A stretch of 64,000 nt of DNA, from NCBI GenBank assembly GCA_014529385.2, contig CM043946.1, forward strand, positions 37,648,058-37,712,057, read 5' to 3'. The notes beneath the pieces are model-generated. The model was not told the origin of the DNA. It made no database searches and saw nothing but the letters and a program-made list of their open reading frames with translations. This document shows, one piece after another, positions 1-10,242 of the stretch; the first letter of the stretch is position 1, and each line of letters starts with the position of its first letter. A program made the position numbers and the translations under genes. The DNA is from Adiantum capillus-veneris. Lineage: Eukaryota > Streptophyta > Polypodiopsida > Polypodiales > Pteridaceae.

Positions 1-1258
1 AATAGTGGCCAATGGCCATAATTATGTTTTCCCATGGTTGGCCGCCCAAGGGTTGCCCACTTAAGGGATATAATGTGAACAAAAGGAAAGAGGGAGGTCG
101 ATGGCGTGGGCTGGCACCGAGGAGGGCACTAGGGGAAGAAGAACTGCTCGCGACGCGTGGTAGGAGGCTCGGGTGATGATGAGCATGGAGAGACAATTGC
201 TCAGCATCCTAAGGCGATCCCTTTCGGTAGCAACCACATAAAATTCTGCACCGATCTCTGACGCGCCTGCCATGTCATCATAGAGGCTCCCATGCCACGT
301 CAATCACAGCAATGTGACTGCATGGTGGGGAAAAAACAAGGAGATGAGGGCTATCAAAAGCAACCTATGAACGAGAAGGTGGAGTTTTTGAAGAAGCAAA
401 GAAGAGAAGAGGGGAGCAAAGCGGTAAGCAGGGCTCTCTCTCCCGATCTTCAGACAAAGCAAGGCGAGGCGAGAAGGTAATCAAGGCGTGGAGGTCTCTC
501 TCTCTCAATCTCCAGCTCAAGCAAGGCGAGGAGAGGAGGTAATCAAGGCGTGAAAAACTCTCTCTCTTGTTCGACAATCAAATCCAAGCAAGGGCTTTGC
601 AACCAAGGCACGGGTCTCTCTCTCGGCTCAAGGAAGAACGACACTCTCTTTCTCTCGTCCTTCGCTAACCAAAGCACAAGGCTCGCTCTCGGCCTTTGCT
701 AAGGAAGGAACCAAGGGGATACTGTCTCTCTCGGCTTAAGCAAGGAGAGAGCAAACAAGGCTCGTAAGCAGTCTTCGAGGAAGAAGGCCAAGGTTTGTCA
801 TAGCAAGCAAGACAAGTTTTGAGAGCTCTGAGCAAGCCGACCATGAAGGGAAATTGGAAAGTCTAGTGCTAAAGAAAAGGCAAGATAGTGTTAGAAGAAA
901 AATCGAATAGATGGAACCGGCACATTAGGATTCTCCTCGTCAGCAAACAACCTAGTTTAATTATTTCTTTTTGATGAGTTGCGGAGCCGTTAACGGCCCG
1001 GAGTGATCTGTCATGGGATTTTAAGCTCCTAAATTGTCATTAGCATTATTTAATGGTGTCGTTAACGCAATTCTTCTTGATTGCGTATCAGTTTCATCGG
1101 TGTTACCAATTTCCGAGCAAGTTTTGTGCGTCAATAGCATTACCAAGTAATTAATTGTTGTTGTATTGTGCGGTGCGGCAATTTTTCACTCTCAATTTTT
1201 TCACACCCAGCAGCCCGGCGCTGACCTGGCTTAAGTTCCAAACACTTATCCCCCGACA
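1..1258 (+). repeat. 5' LTR of Gypsy copy 1, 3' portion only
   Basis: It matches the last 1176 bases of the 3' LTR (8074-9249). It ends in ...CCCCGACA, immediately before the primer-binding candidate. It is about 80 bases longer than the matching part of the 3' LTR because of indels near 300-335 and 1150-1210. It is rich in CTCTCT and AAGCAAGG runs and has no credible gene. The first part of this LTR lies outside the window. Confidence 0.9.
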
Positions 1259-1260
1259 CC

Positions 1261-1277
1261 TGGTGAACCCGACATGA
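1261..1277 (+). promoter_or_regulatory. primer-binding site candidate, Gypsy copy 1
   Basis: TGGTGAACCCGACATGA starts two bases after the LTR end; the TGG start fits the CCA end of a tRNA. The inverted Gypsy copy has TGGTGAACCGATA at the equivalent place (about 40003-40015, minus strand). I did not identify the primer tRNA. Confidence 0.6.
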
Positions 1278-2951
1278 AACCGAGCCGGGGTGGGAAAATT
1301 ATTGAAGACTATGTCTACACCACAAAGGCAGCCATGCAGCAGATGATGCAGCAGTTTGCGGCATACATGCAGCAGCAACAGGCTGCCCAACAGCAACATA
1401 ATTTGCAAGAGCGGATTCGCAAAGGTCGGCAAAGTGTTACAGAAAAGCTGCAAAGGTTTGAGGGCCGAGATATTTCAAAATTTTGCAATTTGTATGAGCA
1501 GTCTATGGAAGATAATGGTGTTGAAGACCAGGATTCAAAGACCAGGATTGAGTTGAAGGATTTCATCTGATTGCAGTACCGGAACTTAGGGCCTAGATTA
1601 AAGAAATTCAAGCGGCTCAAGGACCGAACTGGCAGGATTTTAAGAAGGCGCTGCAAGAGGAATATTTTTTGGAGGATTCTCAACGGGTGACCAGACAGAG
1701 TTTTACGAAGTGGGTGCAGAAGAAGGGTAAAATTTATCTGCACGAGAATTGTTGCGAGAGTTTGAAAAGAAGTTTGATTAGTTATCGTTAGCAAAATAAC
1801 ATTCCTTGAAGGATCAAAAGCTGGAATTGTTTATTCAAGCTGCTGATTCGCGACTACAAAAGAATTTGGTGCAATTATTGGAGGACCCGACAGGAGAATT
1901 GGGGTTGACATCGGATTGGAAAATAGTCTGTGAAGCGGTGAATATGATTGTAAAACGACAGAAGCGAGCTGACAAGCAGATCGTGGTTGAGGTTGTAGAT
2001 GATGATGAAGAAGAGATTAAAGAGAAGCCACCCTCTGCAATACCCAAATTGGAGGGGCCTGTTCTTGACGACCTGGTTAAAGGTATTCAAGAGCTAAATT
2101 TGAATTTTAAAACTGTTAAATTTGAAGGGTTATCTGGAAAGGCGTCTACTTCTGAACCTAAGCAGCAGCAGCCACCACGTAAAAATTGGGATCGATGCAC
2201 GTGGTGCGATAGTGAAGACCACAGGTTTGTGAGAGAGTGTAATGAGTTTGATGAAGCTTATAAGAAGAATGTGGTTTTCTGGAAAGAGAAGAAGATTCAT
2301 CTCAGGGCGACAGGGGAACTGCTCCGCTTGAACTTTGATAGAGGCGGAATGAAGAAGATAGTGGAGGAAATACAGCATAATGTTGCCCTTGTGGAAGCAG
2401 CTACATAGGGGCTGCAATTTTGTGGTAAGGAAGATGATGATGTTATAGGTACAAAGGGCCAGTTGTGGCCATATGCTTTAAAGACAGCAGAAGCAGGTAA
2501 GGTAACATATGGGAAGTTACTCCAAGTGGGTAATTCAATTCGAGAAACTACTGGGTGGACCGATCTAGTGGATTCTCTTTCAGTATATGCTTATATTGCT
2601 AAAGCTCAATCCAATGAAGCTATGGTGGAAGAGAAGAGGAAAAGAGATGAAGAGGTGGCTGGGATGTCAAAAAGGAAGACGAGATCCAACAATAAGAAAG
2701 AAGAAGTGCCAGCTCCTAAACCTGCTCCGGAGGTGGTTATGGAAGAGGCTCCGAAGGACAAGAAGCAAGGTAAGCCTAAAGGACCCTCGTATAAGCTCAA
2801 GTCTGATATTGAATTGGCTACAGATTTGAAGAAAGTTTTTGAAGAACATATCCTAAATAGTAAAGTGGAGCTCACATTGGGGGATATTCTTGGAATTGCT
2901 AAGCGCGAGTTCCACGAAGAGATTATAGACATCATAAAAAGAAAGCGATAA
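1274..2951 (+). pseudogene. gag: gag of Gypsy copy 1
   Basis: Capsid/nucleocapsid precursor of the retrotransposon. The N-terminal part (1274-1570) has a glutamine-rich stretch (MQQMMQQFAAYMQQQQ). The central part (1806-2408) carries a zinc-knuckle-like motif C-T-W-C-x4-H-x5-C at about 2197-2240, followed by an ATGE...RGGMKKI segment. The C-terminal part (2463-2951) is lysine/glutamate rich and low in complexity. Stops at 1568-1570, 2406-2408 and 2949-2951, plus a frameshift between 1570 and 1806, interrupt it. From 1806 to 3644 the reading frame stays the same apart from the stops, so gag and protease were probably one polyprotein. The knuckle is a variant of the usual CX2CX4HX4C. Confidence 0.8.
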
Positions 2952-2990
2952 GTACCGAGTGATCAAGAGTCATATCCAGTTAAAAGCCAA

Positions 2991-3644
2991 GTGGTTCGTC
3001 ACATTGAAGCAATTTCGGAAGACTATGAAGAGTATTTAGCAGATCTTACAGAAGAAGAGCCAAAGCCTGTGGTGGTTCCAAGCCCGATTATGCCTGAGGT
3101 AAGAAACATGCATTTTAATGATGGTGAAGACGAAGAAGTTATACCCAAGAGTCACTTTTGGAGGACTCATTGGGCCAGAGCAACAGCAGAAACAGTGGTA
3201 AAGCTTGCCGACATTGAGGAGCCGGTCTTAGCCCTCATAGACCATGGTTCGGAAATCAATCTCATGGCAAAGAATTTGCATCAAAAGGGGAAGTGTCCTA
3301 TTGATGTAGATCACGGGTGGCGGATTCGAGTTGCCAACGTGCTTCCTGGAGATCTTTATGGTGCATGCGCAAATGTTAAGGGAACTATTGGGGATGTCTG
3401 TGATGAGCAGAACTTTTTTATACAGGAGCATTCCTCCTACCCATTGATTCTGGGACAACCCTACATTACGGCTGTGCGGATGGAAACTAAGGTGCTCGAT
3501 GATGGCTCAGCCTATGCCAAGGTTCGAAGCTGGGATGGTAACAAAGCGGTTCAATTTCTAACTGTATGTGTTGATCATGCTAGAAACAAAGACAGTTTAC
3601 GTGATCTTCCAATGCCAAAGATACGTAAGGAGTTTAAAGAATAA
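2991..3644 (+). pseudogene. retroviral-type aspartic protease, Gypsy copy 1
   Basis: Processes the Gag-Pol polyprotein. The active-site loop appears as A-L-I-D-H-G-S-E-I-N-L at about 3232-3264, with DHG in place of the usual DTG/DSG. A downstream Y-P-L-I-L-G-Q-P block (about 3439-3462) is the expected second conserved block. Gypsy copy 2 also has DHG, so this is a lineage feature rather than a private mutation. It is in frame with gag after the stop at 2949-2951 and ends at a stop at 3642-3644; RT continues in another frame. Confidence 0.8.
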
Positions 3645-3751
3645 AGATTTGCTCAGGATTTTCTGGGGGTGCCACTATAAAGCGGGACTATGGTGGTGCA
3701 AGTGAGGAGAAGTTCTCGCAAACAAAAACCTTCTCTTCAGGATTTCTAGGG

Positions 3752-5200
3752 TTGACATCTGAGGGTTCAGTATCTTATAGGAAATTTAATGATTTAACTA
3801 AGTGGGAGAAACAATATGTTTCAAGCATTCAAAGTGACTTACAGGGATGTGATGTGCTAGAACCGGATGATGCGATTTCAGGAATCTTCGAAGAGATCTC
3901 TTATATTGATACTATGTCAGAGCTTGAGGATATCAAGAAGAACAGGTTAGAAAGTGGAACTGAAGTTGTTAAAGTGCACTCAATGGACATATACGAGGCA
4001 CTTATACATATTGAGGATGACTTGGATAAAGAAGTTGAAGTTGGGGTAGAGAGGAAGTACAAGACAGTTACAAAGAAAGTGAGACGTGTGGCTACACCTC
4101 TACCAGAGGGAAGTGATGAAGTAATTAAAGAAGCTTCTCGACAGCCTATGCTCAGAAATCCTAAGAACATTGGGCATAAATTCACTAAAGAGACATTGCA
4201 GCAACTTAAGGTGGGAGAAGATGGTTTTCTCAACGAAGAGGAAATCAAGTGTTTTCAAGGTATGCTCGAAAAACATGGTAAAGCTTTTGCCTTTGATCCA
4301 AGTGAGATTGGGTGTGTGGATCCAAGTGTTGTTGCACCTATGGTTATATTCACTGTTCCTCACATGCCATGGAGCTTACGTACTATTCCAGTTCCTAAAG
4401 CTCACTTGCCAAAGCTTATCAATTTGCTTAATGAGAAGATACAAATTGGAATCTTGGAACCATCATGTGCGACATACTCTAATCGATGGTTCACTGTTCC
4501 GAAGAAAAATGGTACTTTAATGTTTATACAGGATATGCAACCTGTTAACAAGGTAACAATCCGCAATGTGGGTACCGGCCCAATTGTGGATGAATTTGTT
4601 GAGGCTTTTGCAGGTAGGTCAATTTACTCTATGGGTGATCTTTATTCTGGATATGATCAATTTCAGTTAGCTTTGGAGTGCAGGGATCTTACTACAATGC
4701 ATACACCTCTCGGATTGGTAAGGATGTGCACTCTGCCGCAGGGTGCTACTAATTTTGTAGCTCATATGATGAACGGCATGAACAAGGTATTAAGGGACTT
4801 TATCCCAGATGTTACTATGCCTTTCATTGATGATCTACCGATTAAGGGCTGTGAGGAAGGCTCAAAAGATGAAGTAAAAGATCAGAGGGGGTGTCGACAG
4901 TTTGTTGCTCAACATATTGCTAACTGTGATGCTATTTTATCCAGGCTTGAAGAAGTTAACTTAACACTTTCAGGGCAAAAATCAACTTTTGGTGCCCAAG
5001 ACGTTCTAATTGTAGGGCACATGTGCAGTCTAGAAGGTAGAAGGTCAAGTCGGGCTAAAGTTGAAGCTATTCAAAAGATGAAGGAAATGTGCTCTTCAGT
5101 TACTAAAGTTCGTCGGTTTCTGGGTGCATGTGTATTCTATCTTATTTGGCTACCACATGTTGCTCATTGCTATGAAGGAATTAAAGAAGATGCTCCTTGA
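3752..5200 (+). pseudogene. pol: reverse transcriptase, Gypsy copy 1
   Basis: RNA-dependent DNA polymerase domain. Visible blocks in order are W-F-T-V-P-K-K-N-G (about 4486-4512), Q-D-M-Q-P-V-N-K, Y-S-M-G-D-L-Y-S-G-Y-D-Q-F-Q (about 4627-4668), L-P-Q-G-A-T-N, and the catalytic F-I-D-D at about 4822-4833. A charged segment (E-G-S-K-D-E-V-K-D) and R-Q-F-V-A-Q-H follow, then L-S-G-Q-K and V-G-H. This is 482 codons open, the best-preserved part of the element. Near 5155-5165 a short stretch is missing compared with the inverted copy, which removes the link to RNase H. The spacing after FIDD is longer than in most plant Gypsy elements. Confidence 0.9.
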
Positions 5201-5640
5201 GACTCCGACCTTGAGGAAAGTCGACTACAAATGCGGAAGGCTAGTAATCTTAATAGTTGACACTAGCTCGACAGGTATTGGATGGGCTATAGGTCAAGAT
5301 GATGAAGAAGGGAACAGGTATGCGGTTTGATTTGGAGAAAAAGTGCTCAATGCTCACCAAAGAGGCTACCCACAGGTTAAGAGAGAACTTTGGGGCGTTG
5401 CTACTACTCTAAGGTCTGATAAAGAATAATTTATTGTAGCTTCAGTCATGGTAGAGACAGATTGCTTGCCAGTGATAGGGATGATTGCAAATTTCTCTAC
5501 TCCATATATTGCTATGCTGCGATGGATAGCCTAAATTAAATCTCTTAATCTTGAATTTTGTCATATTGCAGGTAGAGATAATCCTGTTGCAGATATGTTA
5601 TCAAGAGCTAGATTTGAAGATGAAGAAGAGATGCTAACCA
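5170..5640 (+). pseudogene. RNase H domain, Gypsy copy 1
   Basis: Removes the RNA strand during reverse transcription. A block with I-L-I-V-D-T-S-S-T-G-I-G-W (about 5247-5285) is the first RNase H strand with its catalytic aspartate; R-E-L-W-G and V-E-T-D-C-L-P follow. In-frame stops at 5328-5330, near 5428 and near 5532 break it. The frame runs on into the integrase at 5595, so RNase H and integrase were one reading frame. Confidence 0.75.
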
Positions 5641-7084
5641 CAAGTGATGATGTTGGCTTGAAGTTCTATTCGTCTTCTTATCTGCATGCAAATTGTGGCA
5701 ATATTGCTCATACTTTTGAGGTATTTTCTAAAGAGTTCTATGAAGGAGAATGGCTTTTAATTGGTCGCTACCTTGGCACTCTTACTAAGCATGAAGGGTG
5801 GACGGATCAAGAGTACAAAAAGATCAGGAAGAAAGATTACGGCTATTTTGTGAAGGATGGCCATTTATGGAAGCAACCGAAACACTCTAAAGGAGTACCG
5901 CAGCGGGTTGTTTGTGATAAAGAGACTCAACAGCAGGTTATCAAAGAGTTTCATGAAAGTTTATGGGCTAGACACAGAGGGGTCTGGGCAACTTTTGTCA
6001 AGATTAAGGATCTTTACTGGTGGAAAGGTATGTATAAAGATGTGGCTCAGTTTGTGGAGACATGCCTAATATGCCAACAATATTCTAATGTGCGACATCG
6101 AGATGGATTGCATCCCACCTATCCACTGGCTCCACTACAAGTGGGTGGTGGACCTGATTACCATGCCAGTAGGTGTCTGGCAGATGCGGTATATTGTTCT
6201 TGCAAGAGAGGATCTTACTAATCAGGTGGAAGGCAGAGCTTTGCGTACCAAAGCTACCAGTTCTGTATGCAAGTTCTTGCTTGAGGATGTTATTTCCAGG
6301 TATGGATGTGTTGGTAGAATTACTGCTGATAGAGGAGAATTGGATGCAGATGAAGCTCGGGATTTCTTTGCTCGCTTGGGCATTAAATTGGCTCTCACTA
6401 CAGCATACAATCCAGAGGGTAATGGTAAAAGTGAAAGAGGGCATCCGCCTATTGTTAAAGCTTTAGCAAAGGCATGCCAGGGACATATTGGTGATTGGCC
6501 TAAACTACTACACATAGTTCTGTTTTACTGGTTTTATGCCATTTGAGCTAATGTACGGGCAAAAACCCATTATGCCTATAGAGGAAGCTGTTATCTCTTG
6601 GAATGTAATGCCATGGGAAGAAGGTATGTCTACAGAAGATTTGCTTGGATTGCGCATACGCCAACTTGAGAGATGTCAAGAAGATATTGAACAGGCTAAA
6701 GTAATGCTTAAGGAAGCAAGGTTGAAGAACAAGGCAGCGTTTGATGGTAAGCACAAACTACGACCTCGTGTTATTAAAGATGGGGATTGGGTCCTTGTAT
6801 ATGACAGTAGCTTGGAGAACCGGTACACTGCTATGCGGAAAATGGTTAAATGATGGTTTGGACCATATGTTGTACTTCATGTTTATGATAATGCGACGTA
6901 CAAGCTATGCGAGCTTGATGGCACTGAGCTCAAGGTGCCTATTGCAGGAAAAAGAGTTAACTTGTTTAAGCAACGAGATGGTGAGATTAATATTGTAGAC
7001 TTCAACACAGATCAACCTCCTGAAGACAATGCTATGTATGCATCAAACGATGAGTCTGATGATGCTCTTGATGATGCTTTATAA
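5641..7084 (+). pseudogene. integrase, Gypsy copy 1
   Basis: Inserts the cDNA into the chromosome. The zinc-binding HHCC module is F-H-E-S-L-W-A-R-H ... C-L-I-C (about 5950-6075). The catalytic core begins at V-V-D-L-I-T (about 6139), then A-D-R-G-E (about 6328) and S-E-R-G-H (about 6430), a D,D,E triad with about 34 residues between the last two. The C-terminal W-F-G-P-Y-V-V module lies at about 6854-6874 and the frame ends at 7084. Two frame changes (near 6100-6200 and 6536) and a stop at 6851-6853 break it. No chromodomain is visible after the GPY/F module. Confidence 0.85.
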
Positions 7085-7118
7085 ATACGGTTGGCACAGA
7101 CCGGAGACTGTGCAGGTT

Positions 7119-7127
7119 CAGAGGGGG
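7119..7127 (+). promoter_or_regulatory. polypurine tract, Gypsy copy 1
   Basis: CAGAGGGGG lies immediately before the TG that opens the 3' LTR at 7128. It is the usual plus-strand DNA priming site. The inverted copy has CAAAGGGGG at the equivalent point (31373-31381). Confidence 0.85.
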
Positions 7128-7689
7128 TGGATGTCGTGCAGCTCCACTCCCACGCTAAGAAAGATTCTAAAAAAATGCAATTCAAGTTGTTTGAAGCCTA
7201 CATCATTAATGAACAATAGTTAAGGCCTGGTAACAGCACAAGTTCAATGCTGAATGTATGTCAAATGCGGTTAAAAAGTCCAAGAGATGCCTTAATGATG
7301 CCAAAACTTCTTATGCTTGAAGTGAGCACATAAGAAACATTATGATCTAGAACTTTAGTTCTTGAAGTTCTCTATCGGCCTGTCTTTACGGCTCGTCGAT
7401 TGGAGCTATGGTGAAGAACTTATGGGAGTTAAAAGTTTGAGTCGATTGCAGATCCGTACCGGATTGGGAAACTGCAACCGAGGTGACAGAAATGAAAAGA
7501 ATGCACGGGCATGAAGTGATCACTTTGTGGAGCACATCGGTCTTTTCAGTTCAGTGATCGGAGTCCCAGTCACCAACATATTGGCCGATTAAGATACACC
7601 AGGGGCCGGCTCCGTACCAGCCCAGTTGGCTCGGTCTGTGTCTTAGCTGGGAGTTTTGTCTATTTTCCAGAGTTTGGGATGCTAGAGCA

Positions 7690-8075
7690 GTAGTAGCTTG
7701 ATGAGCCTCATGCCCGGGATGTCGTTTCATGCAGTGCTTGGCCGGCAGTGGTCGTAATTGGCAATACCCGGCTGACAAGAAAGAAACTCTGACACTTTTT
7801 ATCGGATGTGATGGCAAGGCCTTACTTCAATGCAATCACCTATACTTGCATCTTAAAGGTATGTAGGATTATACGAGATGTTGACACGGGCATCGAAGTT
7901 CAAGATGATAAGGTTAGTCAAGGAATGCTCACAAAGAATGCCGTGTTTGGTAGTGCTTTGTTAGGTATGTATGCCAACTGTGGTGCCACAGATTTTTGCA
8001 GGGCTTCGAGCCTGGAATGTCGACTCACAATTCTTTAAAAGATATGTATGCCAAGTGTGGTTCCAAGCCCATTAA
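7690..8075 (+). pseudogene. captured PPR gene fragment inside the LTR
   Basis: The conceptual translation carries signatures of plant PPR (pentatricopeptide repeat) proteins: D-V-V-S near 7717, then N-A-I-T-Y-T-C-I-L-K near 7830, S-A-L-L-G-M-Y-A-N-C-G near 7950, and D-M-Y-A-K-C-G near 8043. These match the recurring DVVSWNALI / TYTCILKAC / GTALVDMYAKCG pattern of PLS-type PPR proteins. Frameshifts and stops (for example before 8040) show decay. PPR proteins bind organellar RNA; this piece cannot do so. Equivalent remnants in the opposite-strand Gypsy LTR (41300-41610) show that it is part of the LTR family. Confidence 0.8.
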
Positions 8076-8365
8076 TAATGGCCAAGGGCCATAATTATGT
8101 TTGCCCATGGTCGGCCGCCCAAGGGCCACCCACTTAAGGGATATAATGTGAACAAAAGGAAAGAGGGAGGTCGATGGCGTGGACTGGCAGCGAGGAGGGC
8201 ACTGGGGGAAGAAGAACTACTCGCGGTGCTTGGTAGGAGGCTAGGGCGATGACGATCATGGAGAGACAATTGCTCAGCATCCTGAGGCAATCCCTTTCGG
8301 TAGCAGCCACATAAAATTCTGCGCCGATCACTGACGGGCCTGCCACGTCATCACAGACATGCCGA

Positions 8366-8400
8366 TCTATAAAAACAAGGAGAGGAGGGCTATAAAAAGC
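8366..8400 (+). promoter_or_regulatory. TATA-like motifs in the Gypsy LTR
   Basis: CTATAAAAAC (about 8367-8376) and CTATAAAAAGC (about 8390-8400) sit in the LTR about 860 bases before its end. They are plausible core promoter sites for element transcription. In the 5' LTR the second motif has decayed to CTATCAAAAG near 351. No transcription start can be proven from sequence. Confidence 0.4.
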
Positions 8401-9249
8401 AAGCTATGAACGAGAAGGTGGAGTTTTTGAAGAAGCAAAGAAGAGAAGAGGGGAGCAAAGCGGTAAGCAGGGCTCTCTCTCCCGATCTCCGGACCAAGCA
8501 AGGCAAGGCGAGAAGGTAATCAAGGCATGAAGGGCTCTCTCTCTCTATCTCCGGCTCAAGCAAGGCGAAGCGAGGAGGTAATCAAGGCGTGAAAAACTGT
8601 CTCTCTTGCTCGACGATCAAAGCCAAGCAAGGGCTTTACAACCAAGCCACGGCTCTCTCTCTCGGCTTAAGGAAGAACGACACTCTCTTTCTCTCGTCCT
8701 TCACTAACCAAAGCACAAGGCTCGCTCTCGGACTTTGCTAAGGAAGGAACCAAGGGGATACTCTCTCTCTCGGCTTAAGCAAGGAGAGAGCAAGCAAGGC
8801 TCGTAAGCAGTCTTCGGGGAAGAAGGCCAAGGTTCGGCATAGCAAGCAGGACAAGTTTTGAGAGCTCGGAGCAAGCCGACCATGAAGGGAAATTGGAAAG
8901 TCTAGTGCTAAAGAAAGGCCAAGATAGTGTTAGAAGACAAATCGAATAGATGGAACCGGCACATTAGGATTTTTCTCATCAGCAAGAAACCTAGTTTAAT
9001 TATTTCTTTTTGATGAGTTGCGGAGCCGTTAACGGCCCGAAGTGATCTGTAATGGGAGTTTAAGCTCCTAAACTGTCATTAGCATTATTTAATGGTGTCG
9101 TTAACGACACTTCTTCTTGATTGCGTATCAGTTTCATCAGTGTTACCAATTTTTGAGCAAGTTTTGTGCGTCAATAGCATAACCAAGTATTTCACTGCCA
9201 ACAACTCGGCGCTGACCTGGCTCAAGTTTCGAACACTTATCCCCCGACA

Positions 9250-9303
9250 ACAGATCCCCAATGTCAAAGTACATGCATGCAAGAAAGGGGAAGCAGGACT
9301 CAA

Positions 9304-9345
<42 letters not shown>

Positions 9346-9640
9346 GTGAGGGGGCCAAGCAAAGCATGACACATTTCTCTAGCATGCCCCGACTACTAAT
9401 CTGTTAGTGAATCCTCTCACCCATGAGAAAATTGTGTTGGTAAGTATATGCTGCAATCAACAAAGTGGACTATGCATTCAACTTATATGCTTGTTTTTGC
9501 AGTAGCCCCTAGCTGCAATCTAGTTGTGTATTCTCTCACACTGATCATGTGCTTGTGCATTGCCTTAGGCATTCAAGGTTCATGCTTAGATGATTGCATC
9601 TAAGGAGAGCCCGCACAATTTCCTATGTATAAATTACTTG
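9250..9640. other. intergenic stretch with CT microsatellite
   Basis: It follows the Gypsy-1 LTR end. A CT dinucleotide run occupies about 9306-9344. Otherwise I see no gene, RNA gene or repeat here. Confidence 0.6.
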
Positions 9641-9689
9641 AGAGCCCTATTCTAGTGGGGTTTTGTAAGGTTTTAATCTTATAATCCTG

Positions 9690-9910
9690 TGTGATGTGCA
9701 GGCCGATGGAAAGCTCCAATGGTGAACATCCCACTACAAGAAAAGTTTTGTGTAATAGTAGCAGAATTCAATGTTGTCCATGGCCTCCATCAGGCAAAAT
9801 TTGGACTCACAAAGGGGCCCTTTAAGGAGTTTGACTTTACCTCTCTCTACCAAAACGGGCGCATGTGGATAAATTTTTGCAAACAAACTCCAAAGTTGGT
9901 GGAGGTTTGA
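9690..9910 (+). pseudogene. gene fragment forming the left arm of a foldback
   Basis: A putative acceptor (TGTGCAG, about 9696-9702) precedes an open stretch with M-V-N-I-P-L-Q-E-K-F at 9719. Its downstream half is repeated inverted at 10031-10240, next to the longer gene-like region. I do not recognise the family. It looks like one exon copy placed tail-to-tail with its relative. Confidence 0.4.
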
Positions 9911-10240
9911 CAGTTACAATGTCCTCTTCAAGCTCTATCTACTGATGTATAGCACGCCATGAGATTCCTCATATTTTAGAAGATTATTTTTTTGATTCAC
10001 CTATGATGTGACAACTCTGTCGGAATCTAAGTGAATCAAAAAAAGAATCTTCTAAAATATGAGGAATCTCATGGCGTGCTATACATCAGTAGATAGAGCT
10101 TGAAGAGGACATTCTAACTGTCAAACCTCCGCCAATTTTGGAGTTTTTTTGCAAAAATTTATCCATGCGCCCGTTTTGGTAGAGAGAGGTAAAGTCAAAC
10201 TCCTTAAAGGGCCCCTTTGTGAGTCCAAATTTTGCCTAAT
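9788..10240. repeat. inverted repeat (foldback), arms of about 210 bp, 30-nt spacer
   Basis: The left arm at about 9788-10000 is the near-perfect reverse complement of about 10031-10240; 10001-10030 is the unpaired spacer. The arms differ by only a few substitutions and small indels. Transcription would give a long hairpin. The outer half of each arm is gene-like sequence and the inner half (GATTCAC side) is not obviously coding. No clear terminal duplication was found. Confidence 0.9.
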
Positions 10241-10242
10241 GT

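Larger units (their letters stand above)
1..9249 (+). mobile_element. Ty3/Gypsy LTR retrotransposon, copy 1 (5' LTR truncated by window edge)
   Basis: The tail of a 5' LTR (1-1258), an internal region in the order gag, protease, reverse transcriptase, RNase H, integrase (1259-7127), and a complete 3' LTR (7128-9249) lie in one orientation. Protease before RT and integrase last is the Ty3/Gypsy order. Sequence 1-1258 repeats 8074-9249 with substitutions and indels. A primer-binding candidate follows the 5' LTR and a purine tract precedes the 3' LTR. The integrase ends in a GPY/F-type module (W-F-G-P-Y) with no visible chromodomain. Coding is broken by many stops and frameshifts, so the copy is non-autonomous. 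The same family recurs inverted at 31.2-42.1 kb. Confidence 0.95.
7128..9249 (+). repeat. 3' LTR of Gypsy copy 1 (2122 bp)
   Basis: It opens with TGGATGTCGTGCAGCTCC just after the polypurine tract and ends CCCCCGACA. The opening matches the minus-strand start of Gypsy copy 2 (31372 leftwards). The LTR is unusually long and carries PPR-like coding remnants at about 7690-8075. Putative promoter elements lie near 8370-8400. The 5 bases after it are ACAGA; the matching target duplication would lie outside the window. Confidence 0.9.
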
